A stretch of 64,000 nt of DNA from an uncultured Actinoplanes sp. (GCF_934643405.1 NZ_CAKUCL010000003.1:1-64000); one strand, 5' to 3'. Counted from the stretch's first letter, positions 43,751-52,608 are shown. Translations and numbers: made by a program. Notes: generated by a model not told the origin, from the letters alone.

Positions 43751-44890
43751 CTACGGCCGCAGCAGTCGTGCGTTCAGCGCCATGTTGGCCGCGAACTGTT
43801 CGTTCACCACGTGGTGTCCCTCCAGCCGGGCCTGCACGGCCGGGTCGTACCGGCCCAGCTTGACGAACCCGTCGGACCACCAGCCGTTGTCGGAGCCGCT
43901 GCCGTCCACGTACTCGCGGTAGGTCGTGGCGCCGGGCCAGATCACCTTCGTCAGCAGCGACGAGAACGCCGCGGTGTCGGCCGCGGACCAGGCGGTGCCG
44001 CGGGCGCGGGCCTCCACCACGTACGCCATGACGCCGTTGCCATGGCTGACGTCCTGCCCGGGGCGCTTCGCCGAACCCCAGACGTCGTTCCAGAAGTACG
44101 CCGTGGGCTCCACCGGATTGCGCCGCAGCTGCCGGTGCAGCCGGTTGTCGATGGTGCCGGACACCTCCAGGTAGCGTTGCCGGCGTCCCGGGTCGGCGGT
44201 GACCCGGGACAGGTTGAGCGCGATCAGCGCCCAGTGCGACGCCATGTGGGTGCGGTCCCGGTAGATGTAGCTGTGCGCGCCCCGCGCGTACCACTTGGCG
44301 AAGACGTCGGTCTCGGCGAACGCGAGCAGCCGCTCGTAGCGCATGCGGTAGCCCTTGTCCGCGTAGATCTCCGGGTGCTCCCGCACGGCGGCCAGCAGCG
44401 CCGTCCCGTACCGCCAGAAGTAGCTCTCGAAGAGCGGGATCTCGTCGCCGTCCTCGCCGTTCTGCTCGGAGGCCCATCCGCGGTAGGAATCGTGGAAGCT
44501 GCTGCGCGGCAGCGACTTCGACGGCACGGCCGAGTCCATGACGTTCTCCACGAAGGTGAACGCCTCGTTGAGGTAGCGGCGTTCGCCGGTGGCCCGGAAC
44601 ATCGCGACGAAGGCGTCCACCGAATAGGAGACGTTGTAGTGGTCCCAGCTGTCCGCGGACCTGCTCGTCCGGGCGCCGCTGCTGAGCAGGTAACCCCAGC
44701 TCTGCTGGAAGACCGACGTCCAGTACCCGACCGGTCTGACGGCGATCGTGCCGCCGGTCCCGGCCGGGGCCGCCGGTACCGGCTCCATCACCGCCGGCAC
44801 GTCGTCGCCGCCCGCGTTCGTGCAGGCGGCCGTCACCGAACCGAGCGCGGCCAGCAGCAGCGCCCGTCGTCCGATCCGCGGATCCGTCAT
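43751..44890 (-). CDS. Secreted lipoprotein, alpha/alpha-barrel-like, possible polysaccharide-active enzyme
   Basis: This 379-residue protein begins with a twin-arginine and lipobox signal (RIGRRALLLAALGSVTAAC, Cys about residue 24), so it is an exported lipoprotein. The mature part is rich in helices with paired aromatic residues (SWDHYNVSYSVDAFVAMFRATGERRYLNEAFTFVENVMDS, YFWRYGTALLAAVREHPEIYAD, YIYRDRTHMASHWALIALNLS), a pattern like alpha/alpha toroids of polysaccharide lyases, C5-epimerases or GH88-type hydrolases. No catalytic set could be assigned. The 4-nt overlap with the polymerase gene suggests it trims or modifies the finished polymer outside. Confidence 0.65.
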   Translation of the reverse strand: MTDPRIGRRALLLAALGSVTAACTNAGGDDVPAVMEPVPAAPAGTGGTIAVRPVGYWTSVFQQSWGYLLSSGARTSRSADSWDHYNVSYSVDAFVAMFRATGERRYLNEAFTFVENVMDSAVPSKSLPRSSFHDSYRGWASEQNGEDGDEIPLFESYFWRYGTALLAAVREHPEIYADKGYRMRYERLLAFAETDVFAKWYARGAHSYIYRDRTHMASHWALIALNLSRVTADPGRRQRYLEVSGTIDNRLHRQLRRNPVEPTAYFWNDVWGSAKRPGQDVSHGNGVMAYVVEARARGTAWSAADTAAFSSLLTKVIWPGATTYREYVDGSGSDNGWWSDGFVKLGRYDPAVQARLEGHHVVNEQFAANMALNARLLRP

Positions 44891-46101
44891 ACCGGCACCG
44901 CCTCCCGGCTCGTCACTGTCTCGTCCCTGCGGGCTCCGGCGGCCGCCGCGGCGAGCGCCGCGAACAGCCAGAAGAGCCGCGTGTCGTAGTAGTCGCCGGA
45001 GAACAGGCTGCTCAGCGCGACGAAAGCGGCGGACGCGACGGCCAGGCCGGTCATCCGCGGCAGCGCGCCCCCACCCCGTACGGTCCTGGTCCACAGCAGA
45101 ATCGCGGCGAGCAGCAGGCCGATCCCGATGACGCCACCCTCGGCCGCCACGCCCAGCACGTAGTTGTGCGGATATTCGATGTTCTGGTTCACGCCGATCA
45201 GCCCGTAGAAGCCGTCCAGCCCGGTCCCGGCCAGCGGGTGCTCCACGAACAGCCGCCACGCGTCGGCCCAGATGTCGGTCCGGTCGGACAGGTAGTGCTG
45301 TTCCACGGTCTGTTCGAGGAAGCGGTTGCGAAACAGCGAGGCGAAGGCGGGCGGCGCGAAGTTCGCGACCACGATCACGGCCGCGGCCAGCACCCCGGCC
45401 GCGGCGATCACCGGGCCGGCCCGCAGCCGGCGGCGCAGCTTGACCAGGGCGGCCGCGCCGACCGCGCACCCGGCGAGCAGGCCGGCGCGCGAGCCGGACA
45501 GCACGGCGGCGAGCAGGAACAGCGGAACCGGCAGCAGCACCAGCTTGCGCCCGGTGAACAGGAAGACGGCCACCGCGCTGATGACGCCGAGGATCTGGAT
45601 GCGGACGAACACGTTCGGGCCGCCGCCGAACGCCGCGTAACGCCCCTGTTCGCCGGGCCCGGTGATGAACAGGGCCACCAGCGCGAACACGATCGCGGCC
45701 AGGTAGAACAGCCAGAACGTCTGGCGTACCACGGTCGCCGGGTCGCCAGTCGCGTACAGGTAGAAGGCCAGGATGAGCGCCGTCATCAGCACCAGGTCGA
45801 GGGTCTGCGGCCCGACCCGCGCGGCGCTCGGCGCCCACAGCCCGGAGGCGATCTGGAAGGCGACGAACAGCATGGTGGCGACCAGCCAGCCCTCCCGCCG
45901 GCGCACCGGCGGCAGCGGTGGACGGCGCACGATGTCGACGGTGAGCACGGCCAGCGCGGCGACCAGGCCGATCACCCGCAGGTCGACCCAGGCCAGGTCG
46001 GCGAAGCCGGCCCGGTCGAGGGTGAACCGGCCGCCGATCGCCACCAGGATCAGGACCAGTCCCGGCGCGACGAAGACCCGCGGATGACGCAGCCAGCTCA
46101 T
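44887..46101 (-). CDS. O-antigen ligase / Wzy-type polymerase
   Basis: This 404-residue polytopic protein (about 11-12 hydrophobic segments) has a large outside loop holding FLEQTVEQHYLSDRTDIWADAWRLFVEHPLAGTGLDGFYGL. After it comes the ligase/polymerase signature PHNYVLGVAAEGGVIGIG (H-N-x7-E-G-G). It should link repeat units or transfer the chain on the outer face of the membrane. Start ATG overlaps the flippase stop by 4 nt, and its own stop overlaps the lipoprotein start. Confidence 0.88.
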   Translation of the reverse strand: MSWLRHPRVFVAPGLVLILVAIGGRFTLDRAGFADLAWVDLRVIGLVAALAVLTVDIVRRPPLPPVRRREGWLVATMLFVAFQIASGLWAPSAARVGPQTLDLVLMTALILAFYLYATGDPATVVRQTFWLFYLAAIVFALVALFITGPGEQGRYAAFGGGPNVFVRIQILGVISAVAVFLFTGRKLVLLPVPLFLLAAVLSGSRAGLLAGCAVGAAALVKLRRRLRAGPVIAAAGVLAAAVIVVANFAPPAFASLFRNRFLEQTVEQHYLSDRTDIWADAWRLFVEHPLAGTGLDGFYGLIGVNQNIEYPHNYVLGVAAEGGVIGIGLLLAAILLWTRTVRGGGALPRMTGLAVASAAFVALSSLFSGDYYDTRLFWLFAALAAAAAGARRDETVTSREAVPV

Positions 46102-47369
46102 GACCTGCGGCCCCCGGTCACCCGGAGCACCACCAGCGCGAACAGCAGGCAGGTGCCGTAGCCGAGCAGCGATCCCCAGGCCGCGCCGAGGATGCCGTGG
46201 CGGGGGATCAGCAGCACGTACCCGGCGAAACTCACCACGAAGCCGGCGATCTCGGCCGCCGACACCAGGCCGCCGTGCCCCTTGGCGACGAGCAGGCCGA
46301 GGCTGACCCGGGAGATGGCGTACAGCCCGGCGGCGGCCACCAGCGGCAGCACGAGCGCCTTCGCCGGCGCGTACTGCGCGCCGAAGATCGGCACGATCAG
46401 CAGGTACAGCGCGGCCGAGACCAACGGCACCAAGACCGCGGAGTACACCACGGCGGCCAGCACCACCGGCCGTACGCGCAGATCGCCTTGCTTGTCGGAA
46501 GCCCGCCACCGGCCCAGGCGGGAGTCGGCGAACGCGCGCAGCGGCCAGGCCAGCAGCTCGGTCATGGTGGCGACACTGGCGTACAGGCCGAGCGCCGAGG
46601 TGGAGGCCAGCGCCGGCAGGGCCAGCCGGTCGGCGCGCAGCATCGCCATGTTGGACAGCGCCGCGGGGAACAGCGCCAGCCCCTCCCGGCGCACCAGCCG
46701 GTTGTGCGGATGCCCCTGGCCCGGCGCGGGGCGGCGCAGCCAGACCACCACGTAGGCGACGGTCGGCAGCGTCCCGGCCACGAAGTAGGCGAGGATCCAC
46801 ACGGCCGGCGCCGACACTCCGGCCAGGAAGAGGCCGGAGAGCAGGACCAGCTGCAGCGTCGCCTCGATCATCCGGGCCGCGAGGAAGTCCGACATGCGAT
46901 CGGCGGCGATCGCGATCGACCGCGAGGCCAGCGCGATCACCTCGCTGAGGACGTACGCGACGATCAGCGCGACGACCGCGGTGCCGGGATGCAACCGGTG
47001 CGGCGCCACGACGGTGAAGACGGCCGCCCCGACGACCCCGGCGAGGCAGGGCACGATCAGCAGCCGGGCGAAGGCCTTGACCGCGTCGGCCGGCGCGAAG
47101 GTGTGGTAGCTCGCGACGAAACTGCGTTCGGTGCCGAGCAGCAGGGCCTGCGAGCCGAGGTAGACGATCTGCAGCAGCAGCGCCACCTCGCCGCGGTTGC
47201 CCGGCGTCATCGCGCGCACCATCAGCACGTTCGCGATCAGCGCGACGATGCCGGTGAGGACCTGAGAGGCGAGGAGCTTGACGTACGGCTCCCGCAGCTG
47301 GCGCAGCACCCAGCCGGCCGCATCGGAGGAGTCCGGTGTGACCGCTGGGCGCGAGCGGACCTCAGTCAC
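46098..47369 (-). CDS. Wzx-type polysaccharide flippase
   Basis: The 423-residue protein has about 12 TM helices and reads like the MOP exporter superfamily: an N-terminal YVKLLASQVLTGIVALIANVLMVRAMTPGNRGEVALLLQIVYLGSQ, then DRLALPALASTSALGLYASVATMTELLAWPLR and C-terminal AWGSLLGYGTCLLFALVVL. It should flip undecaprenyl-linked repeat units across the membrane. GTG start overlapping the kinase-like gene stop by 4 nt. The next gene is the polymerase, as usual for a Wzx/Wzy system. Confidence 0.87.
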   Translation of the reverse strand: MTEVRSRPAVTPDSSDAAGWVLRQLREPYVKLLASQVLTGIVALIANVLMVRAMTPGNRGEVALLLQIVYLGSQALLLGTERSFVASYHTFAPADAVKAFARLLIVPCLAGVVGAAVFTVVAPHRLHPGTAVVALIVAYVLSEVIALASRSIAIAADRMSDFLAARMIEATLQLVLLSGLFLAGVSAPAVWILAYFVAGTLPTVAYVVVWLRRPAPGQGHPHNRLVRREGLALFPAALSNMAMLRADRLALPALASTSALGLYASVATMTELLAWPLRAFADSRLGRWRASDKQGDLRVRPVVLAAVVYSAVLVPLVSAALYLLIVPIFGAQYAPAKALVLPLVAAAGLYAISRVSLGLLVAKGHGGLVSAAEIAGFVVSFAGYVLLIPRHGILGAAWGSLLGYGTCLLFALVVLRVTGGRRS

Positions 47370-48805
47370 TCCTCGTCCTTCTCGTCCTTCTTCACCACTT
47401 CCGAGCTGACCACCTTGGCCGTTCCCCGGGCCTTCACCACCGGGGACTCCACCTTGCCGGTGAGCAGGCCGAGGCTGTCCTCGACCGCCCGCGGCTCCGG
47501 CGGCGTCCCGCCCGTGGCCGCCGGCAGCCTCTTCGGCAGCGCGTTGAGCACGGCGCCGACCAGCCGGGCGCCGACCCGTTCCAGCAGGTCCTTGGACCGC
47601 TCGACGTCCGCCGTCCGGGTGCGGTTCGCCCGCACCACCAGCAGCGCCGCGTCGGTCGCCTTGCTCAGCACCACCGCGTCCGCGACGCCGTCCAGGGCCG
47701 GGGCGTCCACGATCACCGCGTCGTACCGCTCGGTCAGGTACCGCATCGCGGCGGTCAGGTCGGGCGAGGCCAGCAGTTCGCCCGGATCGGGCCGGGCGTG
47801 CCCCGGCGGCAGCACGGTGAGCCGCCCGTCCAGCGCGTCGCGCAGCACGGCCGGCAGTTCCGCCTCGCCGGTCAGCACGTCGGCCAGGCCCGGGCCGGTG
47901 TCCAGCGACAGATACCGCCCGACGCCGGGCGAACGCAGGTTCGCGTCGACGAGCACGACCCGGGCGCCGGTCTCGGCGACGGCCACGGCCAGCCCGCAGG
48001 CGATCGCGGTGGTGCCCTCCTTCGGACCGGAGCCGGTGAGCATCAGCGAGCGGCCGCGCGCGTTGCTGCGGGCCATCCCGGCCACGTCGGGCAGCAGGCT
48101 GCGCAACCGCCGGAACGCCTCGGCCAGCGCCTCGTCCGGATGCCCACCCCGTCCGTACCGGCCGCCGAGCGCGATCGTCCCGACCGTGGGCAGGCCCAGC
48201 CGCCGCAGATCGTCCTCGTCGGACGCGGTGCGGGCGGTCGCCTCCCGCAGGGCCACCGCGGCCGCCCCGATCAGCAGCCCCAGCACCGCCGAGAAGCCGG
48301 CGTTGCGCACCAGGTCGCCCTGGTCCCGGGTGGTCACCGGCTGCTGCGCGATGGACACCTTGGGCGGCGGGGCGCCGTCCGGGGCCTCGTCCGGCGGGTC
48401 GAGCTCGCGGGCCAGCGCGACCAGGGCCGAGGCCGCGGTCGTGACGATCTCGCGGCTGCGCTTCTCGTCCGGGTCGACGGCCGACACCACCAGCAGATCG
48501 GTGCCGGACTGCACCTGTGCGGTGAGGCTGTTCTGCACCTGGTCGGCGGTGAGCGGCGAACCCAGCTTCGTGGCCACGTTCTGCGCCACCCGCGGTCCGG
48601 TGATCAGCGCGATGTACGAGTTCAGGCGGCTGGAGGCGGCGTCCGGATCACCGCTCGAGGTGGTCACGAAGAGCACCATCGACGACCGGTACGCCGGTTT
48701 CGCGCTCAGCGTCAGACCGGCCGCGACCGCTACCGCCAGGAGCACGGGGAGGAGGAGCCAGAGCCATCGGCGGCGGCAGGCCCGTACGTATTCGCGCAGT
48801 TCCAC
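47366..48805 (-). CDS. Wzz/BY-kinase-like chain-length protein with degenerate P-loop
   Basis: This 479-residue protein joins a Wzz domain (TM at about 14-34, extracytoplasmic region, second TM at 168-187) to a cytoplasmic MinD/CpsD-like ATPase domain. Walker A' VVLVDANLRSPGVGRYL and Walker B AVIVDAPALDGVADAVVL are intact. The P-loop, however, reads GSGPKEGTTAI (258-268), without the Lys-Ser/Thr pair of GKS/T. The C-terminus, where BY-kinases have a tyrosine cluster, has no tyrosine and ends in a Lys/Glu-rich tail. It probably controls chain length without normal tyrosine kinase activity. GTG start. Confidence 0.87.
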   Translation of the reverse strand: MELREYVRACRRRWLWLLLPVLLAVAVAAGLTLSAKPAYRSSMVLFVTTSSGDPDAASSRLNSYIALITGPRVAQNVATKLGSPLTADQVQNSLTAQVQSGTDLLVVSAVDPDEKRSREIVTTAASALVALARELDPPDEAPDGAPPPKVSIAQQPVTTRDQGDLVRNAGFSAVLGLLIGAAAVALREATARTASDEDDLRRLGLPTVGTIALGGRYGRGGHPDEALAEAFRRLRSLLPDVAGMARSNARGRSLMLTGSGPKEGTTAIACGLAVAVAETGARVVLVDANLRSPGVGRYLSLDTGPGLADVLTGEAELPAVLRDALDGRLTVLPPGHARPDPGELLASPDLTAAMRYLTERYDAVIVDAPALDGVADAVVLSKATDAALLVVRANRTRTADVERSKDLLERVGARLVGAVLNALPKRLPAATGGTPPEPRAVEDSLGLLTGKVESPVVKARGTAKVVSSEVVKKDEKDEE

Positions 48806-48812
48806 GCTGATC

Positions 48813-50030
48813 TCATTTCTCGGCGGCGGCGGACCGGGTCAGCACGTCTTCGAAGCGGTCGAACAGCAGGTCGCGGGAGAACTGCTCGACCGCGAGGGTG
48901 TGTGCGGCGGCCCGGGCCCGGCTCAGCCAGCCCTCGTCGCGCACGTGCTTGGCGAACAGCTCGCCGGCGTCGGCCGCGTCCCGCGGGTCGAGCACCAGCC
49001 CGGCACCCGTCCGGTCGAGCAGGTCGGCCTGCCATCCGCCGTAGTTGATCGCGATCGGCCGGGCGGCGGCCAGGGCGTCGAAGAACTTGTTCGCCGAGTT
49101 CTCCCACAGGGCCCGGATCGGCCGCACGAAGCTGGTCGACATGGTCGCGGCCCCGAGGATCACCGGCAGCTCGGCCTTGGGGACCTTGGGCCACATGCGC
49201 ACGGTCCGGTCCAGCAGCCCGTATCCGGCGGCGAGGGCCTTCGTCGACTCCCATTCCTTGCCGTGCCCGACGATCAGCACCTGCACGTCCGGATCGATCT
49301 CCTGCATCCGTCGGGCCGCCCGCACCAGATATTCGACGCCGTTGACCGCGCCGAGCGCTCCGGTGTAGACGATCAGCGGCCGGTCGCCGAGCCAGCGGTG
49401 CTGCTCCCGGAAGCGGCGCACCGCGTCCGGGTCCACCGCGAACATGTCCAGGTCGGCGGCATTCGGGATCATCGTGACCCGGGTGCCCGGCCGGCGCGCG
49501 GTGACGCCGGCGGCCATGCCGGGGGAGAGCGCGACGACCTCGGAGGCGTTGCGGTAGGCCATGTCGGCGAGCGCGCCGGCCAGCCGGCGCGCGAGCGGAT
49601 TGCGCAGGGCGCCCATCTCGATCGGCACCTCGGGCCACAGGTCACGGACCTCGAAGACGAACGGTGCCCGGCTCAGCCTGGCAGCCAGCACGCCGGGCAC
49701 CGCGACCGTGAGCGGGGTGCTGGTGGCGAACACCAGATCGGCCCGCAGACGGGTGGCTCTGGCCGCGGCCAGCACCATGAACTCGGCGAAGGCTCGCAGC
49801 CGCCGCGCGTACGACATCTTGTTGGAGTAGGGGATCGCGAACCAGTGCACGTTCACGCCGTCGTCGACGGTGCGCCGCCAGCCCAGCGCCCGCCTGCCCT
49901 CGGTGATGTCGGTGGTGACGACGTGCACCTCGTGCCCGCGCGCGACCAGCCGGCGCGCCTGCTCGTAGGACCGGATGCCGCCGGCCATCCGAGGATTGCA
50001 GTAGTACTGGTGGATGTAGACGATGCGCAT
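48813..50030 (-). CDS. GT4-family glycosyltransferase (WbuB-like)
   Basis: This 405-residue GT-B enzyme has RIVYIHQYYCNPRMAGGIRSYEQARRLVARGHEVHVVT, FVFEVRDLWPEVPIEMGAL, IVYTGALGAVNGVEYLVRAARRM and ENSANKFFDALAAARPIAINYGG. This is the pattern of WbuB-type transferases that add N-acetylated sugars to lipid-linked oligosaccharides. Its ATG shares one base with the aminotransferase stop (TGATG). It is one of only two recognisable glycosyltransferases in the cluster besides the initiating enzyme, so the repeat unit may be short. Confidence 0.92.
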   Translation of the reverse strand: MRIVYIHQYYCNPRMAGGIRSYEQARRLVARGHEVHVVTTDITEGRRALGWRRTVDDGVNVHWFAIPYSNKMSYARRLRAFAEFMVLAAARATRLRADLVFATSTPLTVAVPGVLAARLSRAPFVFEVRDLWPEVPIEMGALRNPLARRLAGALADMAYRNASEVVALSPGMAAGVTARRPGTRVTMIPNAADLDMFAVDPDAVRRFREQHRWLGDRPLIVYTGALGAVNGVEYLVRAARRMQEIDPDVQVLIVGHGKEWESTKALAAGYGLLDRTVRMWPKVPKAELPVILGAATMSTSFVRPIRALWENSANKFFDALAAARPIAINYGGWQADLLDRTGAGLVLDPRDAADAGELFAKHVRDEGWLSRARAAAHTLAVEQFSRDLLFDRFEDVLTRSAAAEK

Positions 50031-51172
50031 CAGGCCCCGTTCCCTTCCCGGGCGGCGCGCACCGCCGCCACGACGCGCTCCCGGTCCTGGTCGGTCAGGG
50101 CGGAGCCGCTGGGCAGGCACAGGCCGCGACGGAACAGCTCGGCGCACACGTTCCCGCCGCGCACCGGGCAGTCGCGGAAGACCGGCTGCAGGTGCATCGG
50201 CTTCCAGGTGGGGCGGCCCTCGATGTTGCGCTCGCGCAGCGACGCCAGGATGTGGTCGCGGCCGGCGCCGAACCGGTCGGCGTCGACCAGCAGGCAGGTC
50301 AGCCACCAGTTGGGCAGCCCGTACCCGGCGATCGGCATGAACGACAGCCCCGGCAGGTCGCCGAGCGCGGCTCGGTAGTGCCGGGCGGTCCGGCGGCGTG
50401 CCGCGATCAGGTCGCCGAGCCGCTGCAGCTGACCGCGCCCGACCGCGGCGAGCAGGTTGCTGAGCCGGTAGTTGTAGCCCACCGTGCGGTGCTCGTAGTG
50501 CGCCACGGGCTCGCGGGCCTGCGTGGCCAGGTGCCGGGTCTGCGCGGCCACCCGGTCGTCGTCGGTGACGAGCATGCCGCCCCCGCCAGTGGTAATGATC
50601 TTGTTGCCGTTGAACGACAGCACCCCGGCCAGGCCGAACGAGCCGGCCGGGCGTCCCCGGTAGGACGCGCCCAGGGCCTCCGCCGCGTCCTCGATCAGGG
50701 GCACGCCGTACCGGTCGCAGGCGTCCAGCAGCGGCTCGTAGTCGGCGCATTGCCCGTACATGTCCACCGCGACGACCGCCCGTGGCAGCCGTCCCTTCCG
50801 GGCCCGGGTCCGCAGCTCCTCGGCCACCAGCTCGGGGTCGACGTTCCAGCTCGCCTCCGTGCTGTCCAGGAACACCGGCCGTCCGCCGACATAGCGCACC
50901 GCGTTGGCGCTCGCCGCGAACGTGAACGAGGGAAGCAGCACGGTGTCGCCGTTGCGCACGCCGGCCGCGGTGAGCGCCAGGTGCAACGCCGCGGTCCCGC
51001 TGCTCAGCGCCACCGCGTGCCGCACGCCGACGACGTCGGCGACCTGCTCCTCGAACGCGTCCAGGTCCGGACCGGCCGGCGCCACCCAGTTCGAGTCGAA
51101 CGCCTCCAGCAGCAGCTTGCGCTCGACGTCGCCGACGTCCGGCGGCGAGAGGTGGATCCGGGTGTCAGTCAT
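50030..51172 (-). CDS. DegT/DnrJ/EryC1-family nucleotide-sugar aminotransferase (PglE-like)
   Basis: The 380-residue enzyme makes a 4-amino sugar from the 4-keto product of the dehydratase. Motifs: VALSSGTAALHLALTAAGV, PSFTFAASANAVRYVGG, LIEDAAEALGASYRGR with the cofactor Asp (Asp162), the Schiff-base lysine in SFNGNKIITTGGGGM (Lys191) and GYNYRLSNLLAAVG. The ATG at 51172 begins family sequence and overlaps the deacetylase gene by 8 nt. Together with the CapD-like enzyme it predicts a UDP-amino-trideoxy or bacillosamine-like sugar. Confidence 0.93.
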   Translation of the reverse strand: MTDTRIHLSPPDVGDVERKLLLEAFDSNWVAPAGPDLDAFEEQVADVVGVRHAVALSSGTAALHLALTAAGVRNGDTVLLPSFTFAASANAVRYVGGRPVFLDSTEASWNVDPELVAEELRTRARKGRLPRAVVAVDMYGQCADYEPLLDACDRYGVPLIEDAAEALGASYRGRPAGSFGLAGVLSFNGNKIITTGGGGMLVTDDDRVAAQTRHLATQAREPVAHYEHRTVGYNYRLSNLLAAVGRGQLQRLGDLIAARRRTARHYRAALGDLPGLSFMPIAGYGLPNWWLTCLLVDADRFGAGRDHILASLRERNIEGRPTWKPMHLQPVFRDCPVRGGNVCAELFRRGLCLPSGSALTDQDRERVVAAVRAAREGNGA

Positions 51173-51935
51173 GGACCCGCGTCCTAACCGCCCACAACGG
51201 CCAGGCCGGATGCAGCCCCTGCCGGTTGATGCGCAACGGCGGGTCCCCCGCGTGCATGGCGTCGCGCCTGGTGCTCGCGAAGCTGCGGTACCCGGCGTTC
51301 TGGGCCAGGCGCACGTCCCGGTCGAGAAAATCAACTGCTGGGTTCCCGTACGGCGCGGCGAAGTCCCGTACCTCGATCTGGACCTGGTCCTCGATCTCGT
51401 GCTTGGAGCCGGCGATCTCCCGCTCGGCCTCGTCGTCGTCCTGGTCGGCGAGCCGCTGATGGGTGACGGTGTGCGACCCGACGGAGAAGCCCGCGGCGGC
51501 CAGCTCCCGGCAGTCGTCCCAGCTCAGATTGCCGCGCCCGCCGATCAGGCTGGTCGTCACGAAGAAGGTCGCGGGCACCTCGAGGTCGAGCAGGATCGGC
51601 GCGACCACGTCCCGCCAGCTGACGTGACCGTCGTCGAAGGACAGGCAGAACACCGGCCCGGTCAGCGGCCTGCGCCCCGCCAGGACGGCCAGCGCCTCGT
51701 CCCACGAGACCAGGGGCCCGATGCGGCGGAACGCTGTCAGGTGCCGGCGCAGGTCACGGGCGTACTCGCGGGGAACGTCGTGGTAGAAGGGGAAGAACAG
51801 CCCGGGCGCCTTGGGCAGCCGCCGGAACGTCCCGGTGGGTGCCAGGAGGCGCCCCTGCACCCGGGGCCGCGCGCGAAGCCTGCGGCGCACTTCGAGCTCG
51901 TTGAGGCGCCGTCTGATCGTGGTCGGCGGCAGCAT
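51165..51935 (-). CDS. NodB-type polysaccharide deacetylase
   Basis: This 256-residue carbohydrate esterase has the metal and catalytic motifs of family CE4: CLSFDDGHVSW (Asp-Asp), VGSHTVTHQRL (His-x3-His) and FAAPYGNP. The N-terminus is basic, with a hydrophobic stretch APGLFFPFYHDVP but no clear signal peptide. The ATG at 51935 is preferred because GGGGAGG lies 9 nt upstream; a GTG at 51944 directly touches that site. It opens the ten-gene minus-strand operon behind site 3, and probably removes acetyl groups from N-acetylated residues. Confidence 0.88.
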   Translation of the reverse strand: MLPPTTIRRRLNELEVRRRLRARPRVQGRLLAPTGTFRRLPKAPGLFFPFYHDVPREYARDLRRHLTAFRRIGPLVSWDEALAVLAGRRPLTGPVFCLSFDDGHVSWRDVVAPILLDLEVPATFFVTTSLIGGRGNLSWDDCRELAAAGFSVGSHTVTHQRLADQDDDEAEREIAGSKHEIEDQVQIEVRDFAAPYGNPAVDFLDRDVRLAQNAGYRSFASTRRDAMHAGDPPLRINRQGLHPAWPLWAVRTRVHD

Positions 51936-52002
51936 CGTCGGCACCCTCCCCGGTCGTCCGCCCGTGCCTCCCTCGACCCTGACAAACCCCCCGCCGGGAA
52001 AT

Positions 52003-52042
52003 CAGTAGCAATTGTCACCAGGAACATGAGCCATCCTCATGT
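52003..52042 (-). promoter_or_regulatory. Composite regulatory element and promoter, site 3
   Basis: On the minus strand: ACATGAG-GATGG-CTCATGT, 6 nt, then TGACAATTGCTACTG. The last 15 bases are identical to those of site 2 near 35.44 kb, and the inverted repeat has the same spacing. TTGCTACTGA would be the extended -10 box. The element ends 67 nt before the deacetylase ATG and faces it. No TGACA word is present on the outward side, so this copy works in one direction only. Confidence 0.65.
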
Positions 52043-52104
52043 CCTGCGGGCGCTGCTTCGCGACCAGCCGGTCCAGCCCTGACCCCGGCCGCCGGGGCGC
52101 CCGG

Positions 52105-52452
52105 TCAGATGTCCGTCCAGGCGGTGACGCCCACCGACACCTGGCCACGGCCGCGCGGGGGAGCGTTCTTGCTCGAGCGCTCCAGGTGCACGCCGCCACA
52201 GATGCCGTCCGGGCGGGACACGAGGGCGATCTGGTACTTCGGCGACGTCCAGGCCATGATGCGCGTGTCGTCGGGGTGCCGGGTCACCTCGTCTGGCTCG
52301 CCCAGCACCGCGACGATCGACGACATGGTGCGGCCGCGCAGCTCGCCCAGGCCGGCCACGCGAGCCTTCAGGGGCTTGCGCGTCGCCACCCGCACCAGGA
52401 CATACACCAGCACGGCGGCGGACACGATCACGATCAGATCCAACGGGGTCAT
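52105..52452 (-). CDS. Small membrane-anchored protein, unknown function
   Basis: This 115-residue protein has one N-terminal TM helix (PLDLIVIVSAAVLVYVLVRVA) followed by a basic stretch and a soluble part. That part includes SSIVAVLGEPDEVTRHPDDTRIMAWTSPKYQIALVSRPDG and a C-terminal tail with SVGVTAWTDI. The GEPD block resembles the lipoprotein SmpA/OmlA pattern only loosely. GGGAG lies about 10 nt before the ATG. It sits outside the exopolysaccharide element and is probably separate from it. Confidence 0.6.
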   Translation of the reverse strand: MTPLDLIVIVSAAVLVYVLVRVATRKPLKARVAGLGELRGRTMSSIVAVLGEPDEVTRHPDDTRIMAWTSPKYQIALVSRPDGICGGVHLERSSKNAPPRGRGQVSVGVTAWTDI

Positions 52453-52602
52453 GTGTGCTTTCTCCCATCCGGTGAAAAGTCGGCAGCGCGGCGCGGGAGT
52501 TCTCATCGGCAGCCGGCCCGCGCAGGTGAGGCTTCCGGCTCGCCGCACCCGGTGGCGGCGGCGTCGCGCGGACCCGGGCAGCGGCTGGTCACGGTGGCCC
52601 TC

Positions 52603-52608
52603 GTACTG
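52603..52608 (+). promoter_or_regulatory. -10 box TACTGT for a leaderless helicase message
   Basis: TACTGT lies 8 nt before the ATG at 52617 and no Shine-Dalgarno sequence precedes it, so the mRNA probably starts at the start codon. No good -35 match is seen. Confidence 0.4.
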
